From Bacteroidia bacterium (GTDB taxonomy: Bacteria > Bacteroidota > Bacteroidia > Bacteroidales > Azobacteroidaceae): a stretch of DNA of 9,571 nt. The DNA lies in assembly GCA_025996835.1 (NCBI GenBank), contig BNTU01000107.1:1-9571 (forward strand). Direction: 5' to 3'. The first letter of the stretch is position 1; each line of letters begins with the position of its first letter. The translations under genes and the position numbers were made by a program. The notes beneath the pieces were generated by a model, which saw only the letters and a program-made list of their open reading frames with translations, was not told where the DNA came from and made no database searches. Shown here in pieces: positions 1 to 7,075 of the stretch.

Positions 1-36
1 TACATTTCCAGAACAAAGGTAATGAAATTTGGGGGC

Positions 37-59
37 GCGACACCCAAAATGGGTGTCGC
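37..59. repeat. Perfect 9-bp inverted repeat (hairpin)
   Basis: GCGACACCC at 37-45 and GGGTGTCGC at 51-59 pair perfectly around the loop AAAAT. On the plus strand a T-run (68-72) follows only after eight other bases, and on the minus strand no T-run follows, so this is at best an atypical terminator. It may end a gene lying left of the window. No convincing gene is visible in 1-207. Confidence 0.45.
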
Positions 60-207
60 AAAATCGCTTTTTCCCTGATTATCAGTGTTTTATGGAAATG
101 TTAATTTATGTTATGACGAAGTCAGGAAACAGGGTATTTTTGAGGATTTTGAGATTACAATTCGCTGAAATACAACATTTTACAAATATTAAAAAAGTAG
201 TAGTAAA

Positions 208-227
208 AAAGAGCCAAACGGCTCTTT
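208..227 (-). terminator. Intrinsic terminator of the sufC-sufD-dnaE operon
   Basis: AAAGAGCC (208-215) and GGCTCTTT (220-227) form a perfect 8-bp stem with the loop AAAC. Read on the minus strand, the stem runs into a six-T tract before ACTAC. It begins five bases past the dnaE stop codon, where a Rho-independent terminator is expected. Confidence 0.85.
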
Positions 228-232
228 CTTCA

Positions 233-3200
233 TCAATTTATCGCAAACACCACCTCATGGTCTTCCAAATACCGCACAATGTTCTTATCCACCAGATACT
301 TGCCTTGCGAGGATGCCAGCGACAGCGATAGGTTGCTTTCTGTGTCTTCAATCTTGAAATAGAGCGAGCTGCTGCCGCGGTTTTCTTTCAGCAATGCCGT
401 CAATTCTGCCATCAGTTCATCGTCTAATTTGGACAAGGGGATGGTGATGGTCAGGTTGTTTACGGTGTTGCTTTTCATGCCGCTGAGTAGTTCCATGGAG
501 CGGATTTGGAAATTTATGCGGGTGGGGTCGCCCCATTGGGGAGTTTGAAATGAGCCTCTTATCAGTAGCGATGTGCCTTTCACGCCGTAGTTGCGGTAGG
601 CGACAAAGGCTCTGCCGAAGAGGGCTACTTCGCCGCTGCCCGAAAAATCTTCCAATTTCAGAATGCCATACGGGTTGCCCGTTTTGGTGGTACCTTCGCG
701 GAAGCTGGTTACGATGCCTCCCATCGTGATTTCCTGATTGAGTGGCAGGTTGTCTTTTGCCTCTGCGAAATTTGCCATTTTCATCGAGCAGAGGTAGTTG
801 AGCGCGATGTAATAGTCGTCCAGCGGGTGCGACGAGAGGTAGATGCCTACATATTCTTTTTCCTTGTTCAGGCGTTCCAGCGTACTCCACGGTTCGCATT
901 GGGGGATGGGTGGTCTGGCTATTTCCACTGCGTCTATGCCGCCAAAGAGGGAATTGGTGGAGGAGTTCTTGTCGGTTTGGAACTTGTTGCCGTAGTTGAT
1001 GAGCGTGTCGGAAAAGGCCTCGCCCTTGGTGTTTTCGGCAAAAATTTGTTCGCGGGTGAAGTCGGGGAAGTTGTCGAAAGCTCCTGCGAGGCACAATGCT
1101 TCGATGATTCGCTTGTTGCACGACTGTTGGTTGATACGTTCCACAAAGTCGAAAATGCTTGTGAATGCTCCGTTGGCATCGCGCTCTCTTACGATGGCAT
1201 CCACAGCAGTGCGACCCACGCCCTTGATGCCGCCCAAGCCGAAGCGGATGTCGCCTTTTTTGTTGACCACAAAGTTCAAATCCGATTCATTGACATCCGG
1301 TCCCAAGACTTTTGTGCCCATGGCGCGGCATTCGTCCATAAATTTGGTCACTTCATAGATGTTGTCGAGGTTGCGCGTGAGGTTGGCAGCCAAAAATTCG
1401 GCGGGGTAATGTGCTTTCAGATAGGCTGTTTGGTAGGCAATCCACGAATAGCAGGTGGCGTGCGACTTGTTGAACGCATATTTGGCAAATTCTGCCCAGT
1501 CGCCCCAGATTTTCTCCAATTTATCGGCAGAAAACCCTTTTTTTGTGGCTCCGTCGATGAATTTTGTTTTCAAAGTCGCCATTTTATCAACCAACTTTTT
1601 CCCCATCGCCTTGCGCAACTCGTCGGATTGCCCGCGTGTGAAGTCCGCCAAGTCGCGGCTCAGAAGCATGACCTGCTCCTGATAGACGGTGATGCCGTAG
1701 GTGTCCTTCAGACGACCTTCCATTTCGGGGAAATCGTAGGAGATGGGCTTGCGACCGTGCTTGCGGTCGATGAAATCGGGGATGTAAGCCATTGGACCCG
1801 GTCGGTAGAGGGCATTCATCGCGATGAGGTCTTCAAATTTGGTCGGCTGCAGTTCGCGCAGGTATTTCTGCATCCCCGGCGACTCAAATTGGAACGTCCC
1901 GACGGTTTTCCCCTGACTGTAAAGCTCATACGTATTTTTGTCGTCAATCGGGATGGTGTCTATATCGAGGTCGATGCCTTTGGATTTTTTGATGTTAGAG
2001 AGGGCTTCCTTGATGATGGAGAGGGTTTTTAAGCCCAGAAAGTCCATTTTAATCAGCCCCACCGATTCGACAGTGCCGCCCTCGTATTGCGTGACCAACA
2101 AATCTTCGTCCGTCCCCTTTTCTTTGGCGGTCGCCAACGGCACGTAATTCGTTAAATCGTCTGCTCCGATAATCACCCCGCAGGCGTGTACACCCGTCTG
2201 GCGCACCGTTCCCTCCAACTGTTCCGCATATTTCAGCACATCGGAAATTATGCGATTGGTGGAATGCCGCGCCTCTTGAAGTTCCGGAACATGGGCGATA
2301 CTGTTTTTGATATTTACCTTCAACTCCTTGCCGTTCTTGTCTTTAGCATTGATATGTTCGGGAATCAATTTCACCAACCGGTCGGCTTCGGGGATGGACA
2401 CCCCCTGCACGCGCGCCACGTCTTTGATTGCCGATTTCGTCGCCATCGTGCCGTAAGTTACGATATTTGCCACGTTTTTCTTGCCGTATTTCTCTGTCAC
2501 CCAGCGAAGTACATTCTTTCGTCCATCGTCGTCGAAGTCAATATCAATATCGGGCATCGAAATGCGGTCGGGGTTGAGAAAACGCTCAAACAGCAAATCA
2601 TATTTCAGCGGGTCTATATCCGTGATTTTCAAGCAATAAGCCACCACCGAGCCGGCAGCCGAGCCACGCCCCGGTCCCACCGACACCCCCATATCGCGAG
2701 CCGCCTGTATAAAATCTTGCACGATAAGGAAATAGCCCGGAAAACCCATCGTCTTCATCGTATCCAATTCAAATTCGATGCGCTCAAGAATCTCCGCCGG
2801 AATGGGGTCGCCATAGCGTTCAGGGGCTTTTTGGAGCGTCAAGTCGCGCAAATAGTCCGCCTCCAACTTGATGCGCACCACCTTGTCGTAGCCGCCGAGC
2901 GTGTTGAAGCGTTTGGCATCCTCCTTGTTAAACTCCGCACGGAGGTCATCCTCCGTGAATTTGGCGCGGTATTGCTCCTCAGTGCCAAACGCTTCGGGGA
3001 TGGCGAAAGCGGGCATCAGCGGTGCCGAGTCGATGCTGTATGTCTCCACCTTGTCGGCAATTTCCAGCGTGTTGAGCAATGTTTCGGGCAGGTCGCTGAA
3101 AATCGCCGCCATCTCTTCGGCGGTTTTGAACCACTCCTGCTTGGTGTAGTGCATCCGGTTGAGGTCGTCCAAGTTTTTGCCGGTGCCGAGGCAAATCAGG

Positions 3201-3928
3201 CGGTCGTGTGCCTCTGCGTGGTCTTCTTCCACGAAATGCACGTCGTTGGTGCAAATAATTTTGGTGTTTGTCTTCGCGGCGAGTTCCAAAATGGCTTTAT
3301 TCACGAGCATCTGCTTTTGATACACCTCCTGGTCGCCGCCGGGCGCATCGGTCTTGTGGCGTTGAATTTCCAAATAGAAATCGTCGCCAAACACACTCTT
3401 AAACCACAAAATAGCCTCTTCCGCCCCCTGCATATCACCCGCCTGTATCTTGCGCGGAATTTCGCCACCCAAGCAGGCAGACGAAACAATTAACCCCTCG
3501 CTAAACTCCTTCAGACAGTCTTTATCAATGCGCGGATGGTAATAATTGCCATCAATCCACGAGGTAGAAACAAGTTTGCAGAGGTTTTTATATCCCTGTT
3601 TATTTTTTGCCAAGAGGATTAAATGCCACCCGCGACTATAATCCCGCTTGTTATCCACCGTTTTTTCAAACCGCGTGCTATAGGCGCAATAGGCTTCCAC
3701 GCCCAAAATTGGCTTGATTTTCTCGTCGGCAGCCTTGTCCTTATTCTTCTTATTGACATAGTCGTAAAACTCCTTGGCACCATACATATTGCCGTGGTCG
3801 GTGAGAGCCAGCGCGCGCATACCGCACTGCAAAGCCTTGTCCACCAGTCCGGGAATGGTGCTCATGCCGTCTAACTGCGAATAGTGGGAGTGGACGTGCA
3901 GGTGCACGAAATTTGATGTTGCACTCAT
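233..3928 (-). CDS. dnaE: DNA polymerase III alpha subunit, DnaE type
   Basis: This is the replicative DNA polymerase catalytic subunit, complete at 1231 aa, the length usual for Bacteroidetes DnaE. An N-terminal PHP domain shows HVHSHYS (residues 11-17) and TDHGN (43-47). The C-family palm follows, with GPGRGSAAG (418-426), the catalytic aspartate block PDIDIDFDDD (459-468) and the third acidic position in KMDFLGL (627-633). YRPGPM (708-713), the fingers region with FNKSHA (819-824), the GLGGIKGVG helix-hairpin-helix (897-905) and an OB-fold (about 1066-1145, EITMGGIVTSF onward) come next. The C-terminal part is of the Bacteroidetes kind. The ATG overlaps the sufD stop as ATGA, so translation is probably coupled to sufD. 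No frameshift or missing catalytic residue is seen. Long open frames on the opposite strand are codon-bias shadows. Confidence 0.98.
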   Translation of the reverse strand: MSATSNFVHLHVHSHYSQLDGMSTIPGLVDKALQCGMRALALTDHGNMYGAKEFYDYVNKKNKDKAADEKIKPILGVEAYCAYSTRFEKTVDNKRDYSRGWHLILLAKNKQGYKNLCKLVSTSWIDGNYYHPRIDKDCLKEFSEGLIVSSACLGGEIPRKIQAGDMQGAEEAILWFKSVFGDDFYLEIQRHKTDAPGGDQEVYQKQMLVNKAILELAAKTNTKIICTNDVHFVEEDHAEAHDRLICLGTGKNLDDLNRMHYTKQEWFKTAEEMAAIFSDLPETLLNTLEIADKVETYSIDSAPLMPAFAIPEAFGTEEQYRAKFTEDDLRAEFNKEDAKRFNTLGGYDKVVRIKLEADYLRDLTLQKAPERYGDPIPAEILERIEFELDTMKTMGFPGYFLIVQDFIQAARDMGVSVGPGRGSAAGSVVAYCLKITDIDPLKYDLLFERFLNPDRISMPDIDIDFDDDGRKNVLRWVTEKYGKKNVANIVTYGTMATKSAIKDVARVQGVSIPEADRLVKLIPEHINAKDKNGKELKVNIKNSIAHVPELQEARHSTNRIISDVLKYAEQLEGTVRQTGVHACGVIIGADDLTNYVPLATAKEKGTDEDLLVTQYEGGTVESVGLIKMDFLGLKTLSIIKEALSNIKKSKGIDLDIDTIPIDDKNTYELYSQGKTVGTFQFESPGMQKYLRELQPTKFEDLIAMNALYRPGPMAYIPDFIDRKHGRKPISYDFPEMEGRLKDTYGITVYQEQVMLLSRDLADFTRGQSDELRKAMGKKLVDKMATLKTKFIDGATKKGFSADKLEKIWGDWAEFAKYAFNKSHATCYSWIAYQTAYLKAHYPAEFLAANLTRNLDNIYEVTKFMDECRAMGTKVLGPDVNESDLNFVVNKKGDIRFGLGGIKGVGRTAVDAIVRERDANGAFTSIFDFVERINQQSCNKRIIEALCLAGAFDNFPDFTREQIFAENTKGEAFSDTLINYGNKFQTDKNSSTNSLFGGIDAVEIARPPIPQCEPWSTLERLNKEKEYVGIYLSSHPLDDYYIALNYLCSMKMANFAEAKDNLPLNQEITMGGIVTSFREGTTKTGNPYGILKLEDFSGSGEVALFGRAFVAYRNYGVKGTSLLIRGSFQTPQWGDPTRINFQIRSMELLSGMKSNTVNNLTITIPLSKLDDELMAELTALLKENRGSSSLYFKIEDTESNLSLSLASSQGKYLVDKNIVRYLEDHEVVFAIN

Positions 3929-4545
3929 AGTGTTATGTTTTTTGTGTCAGCACTGATTTTATCCAAAATATCCTGCGTGAAAGCGGTTTTAAGCATCGCT
4001 TTTGCCTCCGGTTCGGGGATGCCGCGCGACCGCAGATAAAATATTGACGCCTCGTCTAACTGCCCCGTAGCCATGCCGTGGGAGCATTTTACGTCGTCGG
4101 AGTAAATTTCCAATTGCGGTTTGGAGTGGATGCGGCAGACGGTTCCGTCCAGCAGGTTGCGGTTGTTTTGATACGCCTCCGTCTTTTGTGCGCCCTCTTG
4201 CACTACTATTTTGCCGTCGAACACGCCTACGGCTTCGTCGCTTAGCAGGTATTTGAACAGTTGATAACTTTTGCAGTTTGGCGCGATGTGCTTCACAAGA
4301 AGTTTGTTGCTAATCGTTTGTGTGCCGGTTCCGATAGCCAAGCCGTAGATATTTACTTCGGAACCTTGAGCGGTCAAATAGATTTCAACCTCTGTTTTTG
4401 TTGTTTGGTTTTGCAAATAATACAAATCCAATTTTGCATTTTCTCGCACATAAATATCGCAGTTCACCGAGGTATCCTTCGGCGAAAAGTAGAGCACCTC
4501 GTGTGTGTCTTCTACTATCTGATATGTGATATCAACTTTTCTCAT
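3925..4545 (-). CDS. sufD: Short SufD-like Fe-S assembly scaffold protein (SufBD core only)
   Basis: The protein is a SufB/SufD-family scaffold subunit that would pair with SufC for iron-sulfur cluster assembly in the cytoplasm. With the chosen start it has 206 aa, about half the usual SufD length of roughly 420-450 aa. It contains only the C-terminal beta-helix core and tail: GAQKTEAYQNNRNLL (118-132), CSHG with the conserved His (154-157), GQLDEASIFYLRSRGIP (161-177). The N-terminal helical domain and early beta-strands are absent. A TTG three codons upstream (4552-4554) could also start it, but the ATG at 4543-4545 forms a neat ATGA overlap with the sufC stop, the same junction type as sufD-dnaE. 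That clean junction argues that the short form is the intact gene rather than the end of a frameshifted one. SufD is preferred over SufB from the tail and the position after sufC, but this is not certain. Confidence 0.88.
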   Translation of the reverse strand: MRKVDITYQIVEDTHEVLYFSPKDTSVNCDIYVRENAKLDLYYLQNQTTKTEVEIYLTAQGSEVNIYGLAIGTGTQTISNKLLVKHIAPNCKSYQLFKYLLSDEAVGVFDGKIVVQEGAQKTEAYQNNRNLLDGTVCRIHSKPQLEIYSDDVKCSHGMATGQLDEASIFYLRSRGIPEPEAKAMLKTAFTQDILDKISADTKNITL

Positions 4546-5291
4546 TTCAGCCAATCGTAACCTTTTTCTTCCAGTTCCAACGCCAATTCGGGCGGACTGG
4601 TTTTGATAATTTGCCCGTTGTAGAGCACGTGCACCACATCGGGCTTGATGTAATCCAGCAGTCGCTGATAGTGGGTAATCACAATCGTGGCATTGTCGGC
4701 ACGTTTCAATTTATTGACACCGTCCGCCACTATGCGCAGGGCGTCGATGTCTAAGCCGCTGTCCGTTTCATCCAAAATCGCCAATTGGGGTTCGAGCATC
4801 GCCATCTGAAATATCTCGTTGCGCTTTTTCTCGCCGCCGGAGAAGCCTTCGTTTACCGAGCGATTGACCAAATCCGTCGTCAATTCGACCAAAGCCTGTT
4901 TTTCGCGCATCAGTTTCAAAAATTCACCCGCACTCAGGGCTTTTTCGCCGTTGTGGGTACGCCGCGCATTGACGGCAGCCCGCATGAAATTGACCATGCT
5001 CACACCCGGAATTTCCACAGGATATTGAAAGCTCAAAAAAATGCCTGCCCACGAGCGTTCTTCAGGCGACATCGCCAAGAGATTGTTGCCCAGAAACGTG
5101 ACCTCACCATGCGTGACCTCAAACGCCGGATTGCCCACCAGCACAGACGCAAGCGTGCTTTTGCCCGACCCATTGGGACCCATAATCGCATGCGTCTCGC
5201 CCGCCTTGACCGTCAAATTAATCCCTTTCAGAATTTCCTTGCCGGAAACGAACGCATGCAGGTCTTTTATGCTTAAAAGTTCAGTATTCAT
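4542..5291 (-). CDS. sufC: Fe-S cluster assembly ATPase SufC
   Basis: This is a soluble ABC-type ATPase that powers the SufB/SufD scaffold during Fe-S cluster formation. It is full length at 249 aa. All ATPase motifs are seen: Walker A GPNGSGKST (38-46), Q-loop in SFQYP (87-91), signature FSGGEKKRNEI (150-160), Walker B LAILDETDSGLD (170-181) with catalytic Glu175, and the H-loop histidine in ITHYQR (205-210). The SFQYPVEIPGVS and GGEKKRNE segments are characteristic of SufC rather than of transporter ATPases. It is the first gene of the operon, with a TATCTTTG promoter about 22 bp upstream. Its TGA overlaps the sufD ATG. sufB, which usually sits directly upstream, is not present; the upstream gene encodes an unrelated NYN protein. 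Confidence 0.97.
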   Translation of the reverse strand: MNTELLSIKDLHAFVSGKEILKGINLTVKAGETHAIMGPNGSGKSTLASVLVGNPAFEVTHGEVTFLGNNLLAMSPEERSWAGIFLSFQYPVEIPGVSMVNFMRAAVNARRTHNGEKALSAGEFLKLMREKQALVELTTDLVNRSVNEGFSGGEKKRNEIFQMAMLEPQLAILDETDSGLDIDALRIVADGVNKLKRADNATIVITHYQRLLDYIKPDVVHVLYNGQIIKTSPPELALELEEKGYDWLK

Positions 5292-5313
5292 CGCGTTTTA
5301 CCTAATGAGGGCG

Positions 5314-5321
5314 CAAAGATA
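5314..5321 (-). promoter_or_regulatory. Bacteroidetes -7 box of the sufC-sufD-dnaE operon
   Basis: TATCTTTG on the minus strand matches the TAnnTTTG consensus of the Bacteroidetes primary sigma factor. Transcription would start near 5307, giving a leader of only about 15 nt before the sufC ATG (5289-5291). An A/T-rich stretch lies upstream, but I see no good -33 TTTG. Confidence 0.65.
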
Positions 5322-5361
5322 CGAAATAGTTATGAATTTTTAATGCGTTTGCCCCGGAAAA

Positions 5362-6039
5362 TTATCCCCCGGGATCATGATTTTCACAAACTATTTTCCA
5401 TTTTGGTGGTATCGAATATGTTTTTTCGCCATTAGTTACACAATCCGGCATGATACTGTTTACAAATTTGGGCTTATTGTTTTCCAAAAATACCACTTTG
5501 CCTTTGCGCGTATTCATATTTTTTCGCAATTCCACACTGATAATGGTGGGCGGAAAATAAACTCTTATTTTTTTGTCGGGATAATTTTTCTGAATAAATT
5601 CAATAGGCGGTAACAAATCGCTATCCCCGCTTACAAGCACCAAAACATCGGTTTTGTCTTGTACACAATCGCCAATCATGCGGATTGCAATATTCACATC
5701 CGTTTTCTTTTCCTCAGGACGGAGTATAGAATACTTGCATTTGGGGCATTTGATGCTCTTTTTCAAATACTTACCCCTTACAATTTCAAATTGACTTCCG
5801 TTTTGCAATTTGTTTGCATTCAGGAAGGCACTCTGCCGCCGCTGTTTGTCCGTATTTAATGGTGATGCGGTAAAATAGATAACCTTTTCAAGGATTTGGT
5901 CTTCCCCCAAAAATTGGCTAAACAGTTTGCAAACGTCTATCCAATAAGCACTTCGCCATGTTTCATCGGCTCTCTTTTGGCTTCTCAATCCGTAATAGAA
6001 ATTGAATCCATCTACATAAAATGTAACACGTTCACTCAT
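5362..6039 (-). CDS. NYN-domain (DUF88/LabA-like) putative ribonuclease
   Basis: A complete 225-aa protein of the NYN family, PIN-like metal-dependent nucleases thought to act on RNA. The acidic active-site set is visible: VDGFN with Asp10 near the N-terminus, EEKKTDVNIA with Asp114, and LVSGDSDLLPP with Asp139 and Asp141. A CPKC knuckle (98-101) sits just before the EEKKTD motif, as in other bacterial members of this subfamily. The C-terminal 40 residues are not recognisable. There is no signal peptide or membrane segment, so it should be cytoplasmic. It is transcribed from its own promoter through a leader that contains a terminator-like hairpin. Its composition is more AT-rich than the suf-dnaE operon, suggesting an accessory gene. 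Substrate and role are unknown; no toxin or antitoxin partner is adjacent. Confidence 0.85.
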   Translation of the reverse strand: MSERVTFYVDGFNFYYGLRSQKRADETWRSAYWIDVCKLFSQFLGEDQILEKVIYFTASPLNTDKQRRQSAFLNANKLQNGSQFEIVRGKYLKKSIKCPKCKYSILRPEEKKTDVNIAIRMIGDCVQDKTDVLVLVSGDSDLLPPIEFIQKNYPDKKIRVYFPPTIISVELRKNMNTRKGKVVFLENNKPKFVNSIMPDCVTNGEKTYSIPPKWKIVCENHDPGG

Positions 6040-6077
6040 AACACTTTATAGTTAAAAACACATTATACAATTAAAAA

Positions 6078-6097
6078 AAGCCACTAAAAAGTGGCTT
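6078..6097 (-). terminator. Intrinsic terminator or attenuator in the NYN-gene leader
   Basis: AAGCCACT (6078-6085) and AGTGGCTT (6090-6097) form a perfect 8-bp stem with loop AAAA. On the minus strand the stem is followed by a seven-T run. It lies between the promoter at 6140-6171 and the NYN start at 6039. A second hairpin, TCCATTC (6101-6107) with GAATGGA (6114-6120), precedes it by three bases. Transcripts begun at the promoter would meet the terminator after about 55 nt, so it is either an attenuator or the end of a small RNA. Confidence 0.7.
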
Positions 6098-6139
6098 GGA
6101 TCCATTCAAGAAAGAATGGAGGGACTTTTAAAAGTACCG

Positions 6140-6171
6140 CAAAGGTACGACTAATTTTTGCAACTACCAAA
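6140..6171 (-). promoter_or_regulatory. Bacteroidetes promoter upstream of the NYN gene
   Basis: On the minus strand TTTG (6168-6171), a 20-base spacer and TACCTTTG (6140-6147) match the Bacteroidetes -33/-7 consensus very well. The predicted start is near 6133, leaving an about 93-nt leader with two hairpins before the NYN ATG. Confidence 0.75.
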
Positions 6172-6210
6172 TATTTTTGAAAATATTTTTTTTGCAGCCG
6201 ACAATCACAT

Positions 6211-6231
6211 AAAAAAAGACCGTAAGGTCTT
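6211..6231 (-). terminator. Terminator-like hairpin at the left edge of the palindrome
   Basis: AAGACC and GGTCTT pair around GTAA (6216-6231). On the minus strand this is followed by a run of Ts (6211-6217), a good intrinsic terminator shape. It would stop leftward transcription from the repeat just before the NYN promoter. The same hairpin, inverted, recurs at 6690-6703 without a clean T-run. Confidence 0.55.
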
Positions 6232-6706
6232 AATCTACCCCGTAGTGGCATAGTCGTCAGGTTAAGGCTGAAAGCCTTCGAGCAATAGCGTAGGGCATCG
6301 CCCAGTCGTGGTCGGAAGATTTCATTACGGGCTGAAAGCCCAGCATATCCCAGCCCAACGCATCGCGTTGGGGAAATGGGTTTTGTGTGTTTTGCGCCCT
6401 GAAAGGGCATTATATCATTATGTTGCCCCATCATATCTCACCATTATTCATCATTATTTCCCCAACGCGATGCGTTGGGCTGGGATATGCTGGGCTTTCA
6501 GCCCGTAAATTCAACATCTAACCAATCTTCCGACCACGACTGGCGATGCCCTACGCTATTGCTACAAGGCTTTCAGCCTTAACCTGACGCCACTACGGGG
6601 TTGCTGAGAGGTGGTGGTGCCATCTACCCCGCACTGCGCTATCGCTTGTACGGGGTTATCAAAATTGTACCCCATACGGGGTAGATTGCAGACCTTACGG
6701 TCTTCC
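6211..6706. repeat. Large modular inverted repeat (about 500 bp) built of short palindromes
   Basis: The left arm at 6236-6372 is nearly the reverse complement of the right arm at 6460-6600, with a few small indels, around an 87-bp centre. The outer modules 6216-6243 and 6675-6703 are also inverted copies, separated on the right by an extra segment of about 75 bp. The arms are made of small palindromes: AGACC/GGTCT, AAGGCTGAAAGCCTT (6263-6277), GGGCTGAAAGCCC (6329-6341), CAACGCATCGCGTTG (6356-6370), and GCCCTGAAAGGGC (6396-6408) in the centre. Right-side extras are ACCCCG/CGGGGT (6626-6656) and TACCCC/GGGGTA (6668-6683). Such GC-rich modular palindromes are, to my knowledge, dispersed in many Bacteroidales genomes and often mispredicted as small proteins. 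No transposase and no clear target duplication are seen. Confidence 0.85.
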
Positions 6707-6740
6707 TTATCATCATAATTTTAATGCGCTTGCTCAGGCT

Positions 6741-7069
6741 CTGTTAAAAAAAACAGCATGTTTTAAAAATAATGCTTACCTTTGCCGCCGTTGAAACAAG
6801 ATAAAAACAACAAAAAATGAAAAGTTAAAATTGTAAAATATTAAATAACAGGGCTTTACGCTCTTATTCTCACGTTTTCGAAGTCTACCAAATTTCAAAA
6901 CCGAGTTCGAGGATAAGTTAGCGAAAGTTCACGCTGTTTGCGTGAATTGTTCGGTACTTATTTGAACACATTGGTTTTGGTAGAGCCGGAAAACGTAAAT
7001 AAGCAAATCCGAGCAGTTACACGTTCAATTAGTTTGCCGAAGAGTAAGGGTTTAGTCCATAAACTTTTA
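6741..7069 (+). repeat. Direct repeat copy A: promoter plus leader
   Basis: This is the first of two direct copies. Positions 6759-6837 match 8395-8473 with one difference (G6824 versus C8460), and 7029-7069 match 8659-8699 exactly. The part between is diverged in sequence but keeps its pairing pattern. Similarity fades upstream in an A-rich tract, and stops downstream exactly 6 nt before the start codon in both copies. Confidence 0.9.
6777..6784 (+). promoter_or_regulatory. -7 box of leader copy A
   Basis: TACCTTTG fits TAnnTTTG. An A-run at 6746-6753 could serve as an UP-type element; the -33 region is weak. Transcription would start near 6790 and read through the structured leader into the LRR gene. 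The identical box occurs in copy B. Confidence 0.65.
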
Positions 7070-7075
7070 CGCACA
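6790..7075 (+). ncRNA. Structured leader RNA, copy A (upstream of LRR gene)
   Basis: The predicted about 285-nt 5' leader folds as one nested rod. Helices: CTTATT 6863-6868 with 6998-7003; ACGTTTTC 6872-6879 with 6989-6996; TCTACCAAA 6884-6892 with 6976-6984; GGATAAGT 6911-6918 with 6956-6963 (two G-U pairs); apical TTCACGC 6928-6934 with 6940-6946. Upstream lies a three-codon frame, ATG AAA AGT TAA (6817-6828). Downstream a conserved 41-nt block contains a 9-bp hairpin (7046-7054 with 7060-7068, loop GTCCA) ending just before the start codon. Copy B supports every helix. The RNA class is not recognised. It could be a cis-regulator or a processed ncRNA. Confidence 0.72.

Noticed and set aside
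29..331. 100-aa plus-strand ORF at the left edge
   Set aside because: It runs through the dnaE terminator and into the antisense of dnaE, with no recognisable domain.
827..3493. Long plus-strand ORFs opposite dnaE (827-2032 and 2186-3493)
   Set aside because: They are antisense shadows of an unmistakable, intact DnaE. They lack recognisable domains, and their composition follows dnaE codon use.
6084..6434. 116-aa minus-strand ORF
   Set aside because: It lies across the left half of the modular palindrome, the NYN promoter and the terminator hairpin. The reading frame is a by-product of repeat modules; small proteins predicted from such repeats are usually artefacts.
5341..6738. Similar TAATGCG(T/C)TTGC segments at 5341-5357 and 6722-6738
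   Set aside because: About 14 of 17 matching bases is within what chance gives in a window of this size, and no structure extends the match.
6938..7075. N-terminal extension of the LRR ORF (46 residues before the signal peptide)
   Set aside because: It falls inside the structured leader, begins within the apical hairpin, and would bury the signal peptide. The equivalent segment of copy B is not in frame with the helicase in the same way.
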